Shown here piece by piece: positions 13,445-26,120 of a stretch of 64,000 nucleotides of DNA. Within the stretch, counting starts at the first letter, position 1. Each line of letters begins with the position of its first letter. This DNA comes from Polyodon spathula (taxonomy: Eukaryota; Chordata; Actinopteri; Acipenseriformes; Polyodontidae). The stretch spans positions 14,272,986-14,336,985 of the forward strand of contig NC_054559.1 in the NCBI RefSeq assembly GCF_017654505.1, given 5' to 3'. A program made the position numbers and the translations under genes. The notes under the pieces were generated by a model. The model searched no databases, was not told the origin of the DNA, and was given only the letters and a program-made list of their open reading frames with translations.

Positions 13445-15721
13445 GACCTTTTGTGTGACTGCACTACTTTAAATATGATTTCCTTACCACACATGCCAAC
13501 AAAAATTCATGACGTCAACAGTAACATATAGAATTTCTACCATGCTGTATTCACAAGTGGAGGTCACCTGAAAAAAAAAATCATACCTGAGTCACCTCCC
13601 TGTAACTCAATCTATTACTTTCTGCAGCACTTCAATGGTTCTACTTTTTATATGTGTTTTTTCCATGTTTTCCATGGGGATACACATTCTCTGCGGATGT
13701 AATGTGGAAATGAGTCTTACAGGAACTGACAGAAAGCATACTTTTAGTATACAGTACTGTTCTTTCTGTGGGTGTAGATGACACAAGGTTTTACCAGAAC
13801 TGTGAAGAATGCTGGTGTGAGCCGTACACATGTCATAGCTGTAAGATGTGTCACAGTGATTTACTGTGAGAAGGTCTGGTTAACCATGGGAAGCCAGTAT
13901 GACTTGTGGTTAACCACGTTCTTATCATGTTAAAGTTTGGCTTAGTGCCTGGAATTGCATTGGTGCATTGTCAATGGATTTATTCCATCTATTAACACTT
14001 GTAGGCTTGGTAAAGTGCATTAAACAAAAGACCTAGGATCTTGTAAAGACCATAAAGACAGGGTTATCCAATCTGTCATTTATCTGCGGTTTGGTGTGGC
14101 TCCCCCTTGTGTTCTCTGTGTTAAAAATCTTTAAAAAAATTCAAAGAAGAGAACTCCTGAAATTGCCAATGAGATTGCATAATGGCAGATGATACCCAAT
14201 CAGGTCCCACGCTTTCTTCAAACTAGATGTGTATTACAATGATTGTTAGCATAGCAGATTTTTTCTGTGCACTGGCCTGCATCCAAATAGATTTTATTTT
14301 TTTTCTAAATCCAAATTATTTTTCTGACCTGCAAATAAAATATAAAATAACATCCCTTGGTAAAACCATAGTGTGGACTACGGTTTAGGCAACCCCAAGT
14401 CTCCTGAAAGGCGAGGAAGAGCTCCCAAACCAAGCAAGTCGAAATGCAGTGATACATCCTTTTGATACATGTTACAATACAGGCTTTTGTCAACTGTTTT
14501 ATTCTCTAATAAAAGTGGTACTTTAAGTTGTAAGAGCTGACCTGACTGAATACAAGGTTGCAAGAGCAAGGGAGCAGTAATGGAAATGAAAATGGTTGTT
14601 TGGAGGAGAGAGAAGCGGGGGGGGGGGGGGGGGGGGGGGGTCCCAAACAGAGTCCTGGGAGGGAGGGGTGATTCCCAGCAGAGACAGCCCCCCTTGTTGG
14701 CTCTTCACTGCCCCTCACAGCAGATTGCGTGCAGTGGTGGTGCCTTCTTAACCAAAGAGCGTCCAATAGCAATTTCACGGCCACATTGTGTGACTCGTTT
14801 AACATCTGTCTTTGCCACTTGCTTTCCCCCCAATTTTTCTTGTAGGTCTTTTTGTTTAAAGCCAACAGCAGCTGCTTCCCCTTGTGGACTCATAAACAGA
14901 ATTCCTGCCTCATTTCACTGCTTTTACTGCATTATAGAATGCTGGAGCAGGACTGCAGGAGAAAGTGAACCCCCCCCCCACACACACACATAACTCCCTG
15001 TCGGAAACAAGTGCTTCTCTTCTTCAGCGTGAGATCGCAAGGCAGCACACATTTCATGCAAAGATTAAACAGGCTTTGTGTTATCCCCACCACCCAAGTT
15101 CCTCCTCTCCAGGCAAACAAAAACAATACATATTTTCAGAGCACCTATTTTGGATCCCTTTAAAAAATTTTTTTTTTATTTTCCTGAAGGCTTCAATTTT
15201 TTATTTTCATTTTTGTACATTTCCCTTACTCTTCTGTTCCTTTCCATGGTCTGGAGAATCCTAAGTGCCATCATAAATCATGCAACAATATGACCTTTCA
15301 ACTCCACTTACTGTCACATGATTTGAGTGGAATCAGGAAGTCTGGATTCTGCATCACCCTATAGAATTAACTAATTGTGCTTCATGAAGTCGAATGAAAC
15401 CTGCTTAATGATGTTACAGTAACATATTGAATTACATACCATTTTGTAGTTTTCCATATACGCAACCAAAAATTACAAAAATTGAAAAATGTGACATTTC
15501 AAAATCAAACATGAAATACTGTACTGATATTATGGCTGCTGGTAGACTTTTGGGATAAAAGATCCAAATTATGGTCATATAGTTTTTTAAAATTATTTTT
15601 ATTATGTCTCAATCTTAACATTCTAGGTGATGCAAAACTTTTGACCACTTCTGTAGAACCATTTAGAATGATGACACACTCAATGCTCATCAGATCGAAG
15701 TACCTGGTGGTTCTCAAAAGT
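13445..15721. other. Spacer without a recognised gene
   Basis: Contains a 24-base G run at 14617-14640 and C-rich/CA sequence at 14970-14990. Open frames here come from these low-complexity tracts. No exon is recognised. Confidence 0.55.
14617..14640 (+). repeat. G homopolymer (24 bases)
   Basis: Uninterrupted G run, a possible G-quadruplex former; assembly length may be unreliable. Confidence 0.9.
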
Positions 15722-16372
15722 TTGTCAAGTTGGGTTTTATTGAATCCTAATGATTCAGTACCAATAACTTGTCTAGGTAGCCCACCACTCTGTGTCTCCT
15801 AACCTCTTCATTTAATTTTCCAATTGTGTCTTCTGGTCCTGGTCTCTGTGCTGCATCTAAAGTATTGCCTGTGGTTAAGACTTAAATCAAGTTCCCCCTA
15901 ATTCTTCGTTGCTCTGGACTGAACAGATTTAGTTCCCTCAACCTATCTTCATAGCTCAAGCCCTGGGATCAGTCTGGTTGCTCTTCTCTGGGCTCCCTCT
16001 AAGCCCACAATGTGCTTTTTGTATTGCGGGTTGCAGAATTGAACACTGTATTCATAGTAGAGTGACAGGCAAATACATGAAGAGCTGGGTTGTCCTCCCT
16101 TGATAACCTCTTGAGATGGACTCACCTGGTACAGACATGACCACGTGATGGAAAGGGTGGGATTTACATTCAGGACTATGCAGCAATGGAGGCTAAGGTT
16201 AGCAGGCCAGTGAGCTCAGAGCGGACACCTGCGGGACTGGCCTTTGTCCTACAGAGGCTGGTAGCTGGCATCCATCCTCTGGTAAGATCTTGGGTATAAG
16301 AGACAATTGGCTTGGGGATTGGAGGACTCCTACTGACGTTCAGTTCTCCTGAGATGTTGTTGGATGCTGAGG
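15722..16372 (+). repeat. Composite repeat: family A followed by module B
   Basis: This is the longest copy in the window of the two-module arrangement. Family A spans roughly 15722-16075 (with 'ttgtcaagttgggtttt', 'tgattcagtaccaataac', 'tcttctggtcctggtctc', 'cttcatagctcaagccctgg'). Module B follows ('cacctggtacagacatgacc', 'ggccagtgagctcagagc', 'ttggcttggggattgg', 'gttcagttctcctgagatg'). Confidence 0.65.
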
Positions 16373-16436
16373 TGAGGTAACATATTGGACAGAAAAGACG
16401 GGGGAAATTATTAGTCACACTAGCAAAAGAAAACAT

Positions 16437-16916
16437 ACTGTTTAGTGAATTGGTCCCTGTGTTCCTAATTGCATTGTAATTGTACTGTAATTGGTTGCAT
16501 ACAGAATTGTATGTGTATGCACTGTGTTATTACAAAAGACATTAACAATTGCCCGAAATGTTCATTTCTGTCCTCAAGGGACAGACAGAGTAAGTATACT
16601 GTAACAATGTGGCACAGCAGTTAACTTGCACATTCTGTTTTAACTGCAAAGTTTGTGAAAGTGGGGAAAGGGGGAGAGGGGGGCTTTCAATTCCTCAATG
16701 GGACCATTTATTTGAGGAATTTTAAAACCCATTTGTCTTCCTTGCCCTCTCTTAGCTACAACATTACGATTCTAAGCAGAATGTCTCCTTGGCAACTTGG
16801 ACATAACTATGCAATTTCGAAATGACGTTTCAGATTTATTTGATTTATTAGGCTATATAGCGTGTCTAAAGCTTTGGCTTGGTGAAGCTAAACTACATTT
16901 TGATTTTTTTTATACA

Positions 16917-16992
<76 letters not shown>

Positions 16993-18516
16993 CCCAAATC
17001 CAGGTGTCTACGCAGACTAGACTAGTGAAGTTCTCTTAAATGTTTATGTTATTCCATATACATGTTCCTATTTTATTCCAGTTTAATTTCCTATTTTCCT
17101 GTATCTCTGTAATTCTCTATTGTTGTTTCTGCTTAATTCATTGTCACCATGCTTGCTAACTATTCCAGCAAACATTTCTTTTTTCAATCACTTTTAAAAG
17201 CTGAATTTAAGATGCATGTTTAGGAATGACCACTAGGGGTGTGAGACTGTCATTTCTAACCCCTCTGTAGAACACAAATGCCCCGATATTTAGTAGAACA
17301 CGGTTTTAATGAACATATTTCTAAACACAATGGACAACTGAAGACATAGAAATTACAAGACCGTATTGATACAATATGTGTTACACCAATTACGCTACAA
17401 CTGAATTCAACAAACCTTTAAAAAAAAAAAGTCAATGTCGTTCCTGTCAGCAGTAGAGACAAAGTATATTTCAACACAATATTTGAAATATTTCAAATAA
17501 AGACAACTTTGTTGTTTTTTTAGCAGATGAATATCAAATCAGTGTACAGTATCAGGATATAACCAGGTATGAGTGTTTCTTATTAGTAATAACAATTCTA
17601 AATGATATAGACTGATATTTTGAGAGTGCTGGTCTGTGTCACTCGAATCATTACTTTAATCAGCATGATAAGCAATGTTTCGTAGGCCAAGTTGTTTGTG
17701 AGATTGAAAGTGTAATGTTATATAGGGCTGGTTTACCAGAGGCTATACCAATCCTTGTCCCTTTATCTGTAAGTCAGGGGCAGTCAATTCCATTTGTGTT
17801 CATTTCAGTTGAATTCTTATTCTCTTTCACCATAGACATACATAACACAGGCTAGAGTGGCAGTGTGTCTGTTTAGATATAAGACCCATCTGGTGAATTC
17901 AATTTCCTCTTGTATTGCTGTCCATACGCGGGCCTGTAGACAATACCGGTGTACTTGATTATTATTGCGAATGGAATCGTTTTCATTGCACAACTCTGTC
18001 CTATTAGTTGACTGAGAAGGAAGAGTTTGTGATGGTCTTGCTTGACTGCAGTAACATCTGCGGTGAGGAGGGGTAAGGGGGTAGCTGTTGATGCATCAGG
18101 CAGGTGCAGGGATGTGATGACAGGCGGATGGATTACTGCTGTCTCCCAGACAAGCTGCTCTCTTTGTGCTCCCATTGATTTACAGCGACTCTGAGGCTCG
18201 CACTGCCCCAAACATGACAACATTCAAAAGCCTCTGAATGTTTCGTGATAACAGAGGCTATTATGCACTTGAGCACCACTGTCGTGTTGCTGGGTTCTTG
18301 CTGTAGTTGTAGCTGGTGTTTTTGGTTTCGATGCTGTTAAAAAAACACAAAAAACTGCCTGAAAATCTTTTAAACTGAGAAGCGTGTTTTTAAATCCCTA
18401 CATAGAAGCCTTTATCGTTTAATTGACAAACAAGAAATCAGAAAGAAAGCTTGCCTTTGATTTAAATCTTGTGAAGTATAAAGGATAAATGTATCTGCCA
18501 AATAAAAATAATAAAA
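16437..18516. other. Spacer with a (CA)n tract; no recognised gene
   Basis: Apart from the (AC)36 tract at 16919-16990 there is only unique-looking AT-rich sequence. A moderately GC-rich stretch at 18040-18210 has no supported coding frame. Confidence 0.55.
16919..16990. repeat. (AC)36 microsatellite
   Basis: Pure AC dinucleotide tract. Confidence 0.98.
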
Positions 18517-18519
18517 ATA

Positions 18520-18567
<48 letters not shown>
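18517..18567. repeat. (TAA)n microsatellite
   Basis: Nearly pure TAA trinucleotide repeat. Confidence 0.97.
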
Positions 18568-18568
<1 letters not shown>

Positions 18569-18607
18569 TAAATTAAAGGATGTCAAGACCTAGAGACTGA
18601 TCTCTGT

Positions 18608-18610
<3 letters not shown>

Positions 18611-18690
<80 letters not shown>
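18611..18690. repeat. (TA)40 microsatellite
   Basis: Pure TA tract directly abutting the Tc1-like remnant that follows. Tc1-type elements insert at TA. Confidence 0.98.
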
Positions 18691-18693
<3 letters not shown>

Positions 18694-19211
18694 CTGTGCA
18701 AAAGTCTTAGACATGTTGCATTTTTCTACTCTGATGCATTATGAGCATCAACACTTTACTCAAAGCCTCCACTAATGTTTTCTACTATTATAACAATCTT
18801 GACTTGCATAACGAAGGAAAAACATTGAGTGAAATAGCTTGCATCACTTGATTTTCAAGGTGTGGTATCTGAAGCATAATCAACTATTGCAGAGAAACAT
18901 CATCTGTAATTGACATACCCAGGACTGGGAGACCTAAAAAGCTGCCTAATGAGCAATACGTGAAGACAACAGAACTGGCAGAAACACAGTTCCACTGTGC
19001 ATCAAATCAATGGTACGAAGGTCACCCTTGAAATCAAGACTTAAAGGATGTGTTGCAGTAAGAATACCTCTGTTAAGAAAGGGGAACAAAACTAAAAGGC
19101 TAAAATATGCACAAGAACACAGAAATTGGACTAATGAACAATAGTCAAAGGTGCTTTGGAGTGTTGATTTGATGGACAACGACACCTGTGCCTTCTGCCA
19201 GTTCTGTTGTC
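18691..19211 (+). pseudogene. Degenerate Tc1-like transposon with broken transposase
   Basis: The left end reads 'tgctgtgcaaaagtcttag', a terminus typical of fish Tc1-like elements. At about 19045-19160 the plus strand translates to GCVAVRIPLLRKGNKTKRL, KYAQEHRNWTNEQ, stop, SKVLWSVD. This matches the Tc1 transposase pattern of a conserved basic stretch, then 'a..H.nW', then 'kvlwsDE' leading to the first catalytic aspartate, where the sequence has SVD. An in-frame stop and other damage show the gene is dead. A perfect 19-bp inverted pair (18965-18983 and 19193-19211) flanks this part, suggesting internal rearrangement. Confidence 0.75.
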
Positions 19212-22200
19212 AATTCAACGCTTGTTGTCTTTCTATTCCTTAAGGGTATTATGGGAGGTTAAGGTTACGACCCTCCTGCCCAATTCTCCAATAAGAATAA
19301 GTAGAAGCAGCACATAGTCATGCAAGTTTTTCTGATTCGCGCTACAAAATACCAAGCCCTACACTACAATTCAGAATGTGTGTGTCTAAAGATACAGCCA
19401 ACTAAAAACAAAACAAGTATACCAAAATATACAAACCTTCTTTTAGCCAACCACAAAAGTATCTTTTTATTACATCTGTTCAAAGACAATAACTTAGCTA
19501 TCCAATGCTAAGATGAGTTATTGTCTTATGACTACTGTTCATCTTGTAAAACAGGGTATACAAAGCCCATAAAAATTATAAAAATGGCAGCTTTGGGCAA
19601 TGGCCAATCTCATGTAGGACATTGTGTAAACCTTATCCAGTGCTGTCTTTGGACAGTTTTGTGATTGACATTTATCCATCCAATAGTGCCATTGGTTGAA
19701 GTTTCCTATCCAGTGTCACAACTGGACAGCTACCTGTACAAAGTTATCAACTTGGAATTTCAGGCATCTCCCAATGCTGACATTATTAAAAATACTGAAA
19801 CACCAACACCTAATATTTTACAAAATACAGTTATTACATAAGTTATTATGGATACTTAATTTAACGTTTAACTTAAGTGAGCAACTCACTTTCCCCTAAA
19901 AAAATGCAATAAAAAGCCCCCAAACTCGAATTTATTTTCTTCTTTTAAAATATATATTTTTTGAATGCTTGGTGTAGTCTGCCAAAACATTATGGGATCA
20001 CGCAGACCTGCTCCCATTATTTCTTTCATCTCTGATCTCCATTCCAGCAGCCTGAATTGGATTTAAATCAACATCACATTGTTACATTTAAGGTTCCCCG
20101 CACCCCTTCCACCCTCCCTTTAAAAAAAAAAAAACATTAAGCGTTTCTCCAGGGCTATAAAAACTGTTAACAAAGACACACCTGAGAGGAGTCGTAAAAC
20201 TCTTTAGAAGTCCAGCCGTTCGTGAGGAACTTTCTGCTCACTTCATTATTTTGTTCTTTTTTTTTTTTTTTTCTGGAGGGACGGGAAACTTGAACACTCC
20301 TGAGCCTTGTGAGTTTTATGATGGTCACCGCTCATCGCCGGGGGAGGGTGGCAGCAAGCAGCCTGGCAGCTCGAATAACTGAGCTGTGAGTGAGAGTTTG
20401 TAAGAGTGTTTGGTGCGTGAGTGAGACTGAGCTGTTCTGTGTATGTGTGGTATATCTTACATTATACTATGGAGGAATTGCCTGCCCCTCTTACTTCTTT
20501 AGGGGTTCTAAGTATGTATAATTACTCCTGAATTTAGCTAAAATTAACACAGATTATATGACAGAGTAATTGATTGCCCTACTTACTCATAAAGTGATTC
20601 CTAGTTAGTACATTTTACAATATAGCGAGAATCAATATATCCTGTGATAAACCAGGCTTTACTTTTTAAATATCAGCACAGCTCAGTCTCTAAATTGCTT
20701 GGGTTTATGAAGTCAACCAACACCCTCACACTGTTTTTTTTTCTACCAACTTATAATGGACTTCAAGTCATCTAATATCCTCTATGTAAAGGGTGCTGGA
20801 AGAGCGTGTTTCTCTCACTTGGGCTCCAGCTGCCCGCTTTGTTTGTGTAGCAGGCAAGTTGTGATGGGAGGGAAGTAGGGGGAAAGAGGGGAGGGTTTCC
20901 TGGAGGGAGCAGTGGCGGCTGCTTCCACGGGAACAGGAATGCAGCTTGAGGCTGCCCTGTGTTTTTGTTCCCCAGCCCTGTCAGCCCACAGGTATGCGGG
21001 TGTTGAGCACAGGAATGTTCTTGTTGGGTGGAGGCTAGCCCTCATATTCCTTTTGCTGCTCCTTATTTTGGGAGATACAGAGAAGTAGGGCAACTGGCTA
21101 GCACCAGAAAGTTAATTCGCTTGTCCCTTTTAAATGTTCAGTTTCTTACTCTGTGCTATCTCCAAGTGTACCAATAACTAGAGAGCTGTCTTGCATTGAC
21201 AGGTAACTTTAACCTTGTAAGATATTGGCAGTTGTGCTGTTTATAATGCTCAGCTCCCCCAATCCATTAATTGATAATTAGAAAATGAGTCAGTGCCATC
21301 AGCCAATCCACTTCCAGCTCTAGCGGGCCTCTATCAGGCGATAGATGCTCACTGCCACATCACTGCATCAACACATTTAAAATCAATCCTGAAAACTATG
21401 GCATACATAGGTACAATAAAATAAAAATACTTAAATCTAGAAGGTGAAGGGGTTCTGAGGCTTTTGAATTTGGTCCCAGTGCCCGCTAGCTCAATAAGCA
21501 AGTAAATATATACCTGTACATAAATAAATAAGGAGTGGCATTAACCAAGTGACACCTCATGAATAAATGTGTCAAACAATATATGACAATCATTGACTCT
21601 TAGTCTCAACAGTCTGTGAGGAACAGATGGCATTTAATTTGTAACATAAGGAAGCAATTAGGAAAAAAAATTCAAAATTCAAAATTGCTGTAGATTGAAG
21701 GCCTATTTATGACAAATATCTCGCTTTCAAGACGTTAAGGGGGGAAGAAAAAGCTGTCCGTCTCTCTGCGGGTGAAATGAAAGAGCTTTGAGAAATTCTC
21801 TGTCCTCCCTGCCTGTCTCTGAAACAGGATGAGAGAGTGCTAATGAAACCATCACATGAAACCATCATAAGGGGAGTGTTTCCAGTTAACAGAGGGGACA
21901 CTTCTCCCTCCTTTCTTTAATATAATTACACCCCCCCCCCACCCCCCCACCCCCCCCACCCCCCCCAAAAAGACTGTACGCTGTCAGGAGACTTTTAAAT
22001 CACAGTGAATGTTTTTGAAATGCATTGCTTCAGTTACGGCCTGTGCTTTCACACTTTATGCCAGCAAAGAGTTGACCTTTTCAAAATAAAATAGTTGGGG
22101 CTTTGATCTCTGCTGCTCTCTCCCATTTTTCTAATCTGGTTTTGAAAATCTGTCACATTCCACGAGCCTTACGAAGCCATTCTCACCTGTTTGTTATTAG

Positions 22201-22653
22201 ACTGCTTTTCCTGTGAAGCCCCTCCTGTGAACGAGAGCCCCCCTCCCCTTCAAAACAATAAACATCTCCCAACCCTCAACACAGACATTCCAAATGGCCG
22301 AAATTAGTTGTATATGTGCGACACATGTGTCAAAGCATCAATTTGTGTGCGAACCACATATAGGTCCACATGTTCATAAGATTAAACAGAGGTATAAATA
22401 AAACAGGTCTCCCATGAATCCTAGTCACACCCCTAATTCCAAGACCAGAAAAAGGCCCTCAACGCAGTCATCTCTTAATAAAAACCGTCTATTATTACTT
22501 AAAGAGAAAGTAGAGGGGTTCCGAAAAATATAGTGTTACACGACCCCACGTGTTGCTACAACTGTTTAAATAACTGACCATTTTTCTTTCCAATGTTATC
22601 ATCGTGACAAATTTTGGCACACACAACTTTAAAGTCTGTTTCAAAGCTCTTTT
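19212..22653. other. Spacer without a recognised gene
   Basis: Contains GC-richer stretches at 20270-20420 and 20810-21060 and a C-rich tract at 21930-21966. No coding exon is recognised. Confidence 0.55.
21930..21966 (+). repeat. C-rich simple repeat
   Basis: Runs of 7-10 C separated by single A bases. Confidence 0.95.
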
Positions 22654-22861
22654 CAAAATGTCCGCTCTAGTGCACTGCTAGTGTCAGGATTGTTGCCCAC
22701 ATTGTGAAACAAGTAGCACAGCAATAACGATCCATGATGTGGTACGGAAAAGAGAAGCCAGAGAGCTTGTTGTTATGTTTTTTTTTTTGTTCTTAATCAC
22801 TTTTCCTGCAGTGATTTAGAGGCAAGATCTCAAACCCCAGTGCACTAGAGCGGTCGTTTTG
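22654..22861. mobile_element. MITE-like element with 24-bp terminal inverted repeats
   Basis: 22654-22677 and 22838-22861 are inverted repeats, 22 of 24 bases identical, including the perfect 16-mer 'ccgctctagtgcactg'. The interior (160 bp) has no coding frame. Flanking duplications are not clear, so the superfamily is unknown. Confidence 0.55.
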
Positions 22862-25703
22862 TTAATAGTTAAACAGTTGAAGCAACACTTGGGAATGTAT
22901 AACATTATATTTTTCAGAATCCTGCTATTTACTCTGTAAAGGTAGAATAAAAAGGCTGTACAAAATAATTATCTGCCCAACAAATCATTCATGTTTTTCA
23001 TCACAGCTCTACTAAAGACCATTACAAGATGCTTCAGTTAGTTCCCCACGATGGCTTTTTGCATCATTAATATGAGACTAAAGGTAAGAGAGTGAGGGTA
23101 CATTTATTATCTATCTTTAATGTCTGTGCGAGCTTCCCTATAATGTAAAAAAAAAATATCAGACTCATTGCATCTTGTTAGCAGCAGCAATTAACTCAAC
23201 TGTGTCCTCCAGGGGGCGGTAAAACCTGGGTGTAAAGAGGTGACTGGCTTGGCAGAGAGATCGAAGGACCCCCATTGAGCTTCAGTTCTCCTGATCTGTT
23301 GTGGGGATTTGCAGTAGTGGGGGAACTAGGCATTACATATTGGGAGAGTATTACAGCATATATAGCTTATATTATGAGTCCAATTGGATTTGAATTTAAT
23401 TGAATTCACTGAAGAATGACTGATAGAAAAAATATATATTATACAACCTAAATTGCACCATGTTGCAGTGTTATGGTAACAGTACCAAACAACCATTGCT
23501 GGTAATACTAGGGTTTGCCAATGGTTGTGCTAGCAAAAATTTCTAGCAGTACAAAGTGCCCCCTAGCAGACTGGTTGCTAGACCCTTTTCCCAGTAGAAT
23601 CCGAAAGGAAGGATCAGTTGGAGAGGAAGGCGGCGTGCAGCTCAGTAGTACTCAGGTTAGAATCTCACGGCCTATAAGAAAATATAATGCGGTTCTTTAC
23701 GAATCAGTGAAATAAAATGAATGGGTGAAGCTGCTTGGTAATAAATAAATCCCTGGCGTTTTGGACAGGGTTCTGAGGTAAGCGATAGGGGCTGGCAGCC
23801 GTTCAACACTGATGTCAGCAGCTCCTGCTCTGGAACCAATTCATGTGACAAGTTTCCTAGAGGATTCAATGGCTTCCAGAGAGGCAGCTCTGAGGCCATG
23901 GTGAGCACTGACACTACTTGTTGGGCTAAGTGCCTCAGGAAAAGTGCTGGATTTGACAGTACTGGAGGTCAAAAGTGCTCTGTGTTACATTAATCTTTGT
24001 TGAATCAGGGTTAGAAAAACGTTGCCTGTCATAGTACCACGAAGCCTTATGACATCAGATTGAGACACAAATCAAACACCTGGCCAGAGAGCTTTGGTTA
24101 AATGAGTGCTAATCAAGGCTTTTCCATTCGTATTAGAATTAACAAGAACGACGGTTTTAAATAATGTTTTTTGAAGAGAGTTTATTTTAAGCAGTGCTTG
24201 GAAAAATGAGAATAAACTAAAAAAAATGTCATGAACTCCAAGCTGAATTTAATTATTCAGCTTATAGAAGTTTACTGTAATAAACTTGATTGGTAAATTT
24301 ACAACAACCATGCTTTCTTGTGCGTATACAATGTGTTTAACATGCTTTGTCGCCATTACTTTGCAGCAGTATCCCGCTGTTTAGTTTATACAAAGCTAAT
24401 TTACTCACCTTGTTAATACCAATGCTTTGTGTTTTTGGCTTGAGTTTTCTTGATTTTAAAAGCAGATCCAATTGATTGCAGAAAAATTTCCATGGCAATG
24501 TTCCGGCCAGGCTTTTCAAACTGATATATTAATAACACAGCATACACTTCCAATCAGTTCACTGATGAAGACACTAGAATGAATTATTCCATTGCACAGC
24601 ATTCAATGCACTCTACTGTATCAGAAAACAGACACATTGACAGTCCAGTGCATTTACATTCCCCAAGGTAGTTTGAACTGTAGCAAAATAAGCCTCCCCT
24701 TTGCCACTGCCTCATGTTGTGAGCCAAATACAGTGGACTCCTTCTAATGTGACCCTATGCAGACCAGGGATTCTACTCTGCACCATCCTAAAAAGGCCTT
24801 GTCTCGTGGTTGTTGATTGTTTTTGCTAAATTGCTTCACTGGAGAAATAAACCTTGAGCCAGGTTTCAGATTAATTTTAATATGCTTTCAGTCTTCTTTT
24901 TAAAAATAAAATACTGTAATATTATAGCAATATATAAATACAGCTGTGTGGAAGTACAGTTTCTACAGCAGATATCAGCATGCAGTACAAACAGAATATC
25001 GTCTAGGGTGCTGTTTGATACAAGCAGACAGCTTTGTCTTCAGGTGGGCTTACTGGCTTACGTTGACCTTGAGAGAGGGACAACTCAATCTTACACAGCA
25101 CCCTATATGGTATTATTCATAATAATTAGTTAAATAGGAATAATGAAAAAGTATAGCTCATTTCAAAGTAACATATTTTCCACCTGATACTAGCAAAGAC
25201 ATTTCAGATGGCTGTAACACCTTAATACATTACATTATCATAGCAGCATGGTTTAGATTGTAAGACTATCAGGTAAGAGTTTACCACAGCACGATTAGCT
25301 TTTAAATTACAAGTTCCAACATGGGTGTATACAAAAATAAACATTCTTAAACAGTGTTAAAACGCATACCTAATTACCCCTTTCCAACAGATCATTTGAA
25401 ACCTGATTACATGATCAACGTTACATTGCTGCAAATCTCTGGAGCAGATTGCAACATGCTCATGGTTGCAAGGAGTGGCGAGAACAACACAAAGAGCAAT
25501 TGTCTACAAATGAACCTGTGTAAACAAGACAAAAGTGCTGGCGCAGCTCTCAGCGACAGAACAGTGGAATAAATATAAGTTATTATTTCAAAGGCTAATT
25601 TCCAGTCGATATCCCTCATACAAGTTCAGACAACGCCTGTCAAACCTTTCAAAATCTAATACAACCAAACATTGTAGTGCCATTAAACGCTGTACAGCAA
25701 ACT

Positions 25704-25705
<2 letters not shown>
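22862..25705. other. Spacer with one module-B fragment; no recognised gene
   Basis: Apart from module B at 23215-23300 nothing is recognised. A 'ggttagaatctc' B-box-like site at 23654 has no convincing A box. Confidence 0.5.
23215..23300 (+). repeat. Module B fragment without family A
   Basis: Contains 'tgactggcttggcagaga' and 'cttcagttctcctgatctgt', matching the ends of the composite repeats at 13.4 and 16.3 kb, but no family A sequence precedes it. Confidence 0.5.
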
Positions 25706-25743
<38 letters not shown>

Positions 25744-25778
25744 TACACACACACACATATATATATTTATATATATAT
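25706..25778. repeat. (TA)n/(CA)n microsatellite
   Basis: TA tract interrupted by a short CA run near 25746-25757. Confidence 0.95.
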
Positions 25779-25919
25779 GCTTGCGAAAACATTTGTCATT
25801 AAATTTATTACGTAACTTTTAGTATTTCTTTAAATACATTCAAACATGTATAGTTTACTCTTGTTTGCACTATCATTGAAAAGTGTAGGGTACAAATGAA
25901 GGGATGTATAATACACAGG

Positions 25920-26120
25920 TATATAGAATACTGCTTTTAATTCTAGTCCAGCAAAGAGCAGCCAGTCTAATTCCAGGGCTTCAAGATATGAGTTATGACA
26001 GCTGAGGGAATTTAATCTTTTTAGCCTAGAACCAGGCTTAGTGGAAACTTCATTGAAGTTTCTAAAATTCTCCAAGGAGTTGACAAAGTTAACCCTAGCC
26101 AATATTTTAATCACAGCATT
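25920..26120 (-). repeat. Dispersed repeat A fragment
   Basis: On the minus strand it contains 'gccctggaattagactggct' and 'gctctttgctggactaga', equivalent to the 'agccctggg.tcagtctggttgctct' section at 15955-15985. Confidence 0.5.
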
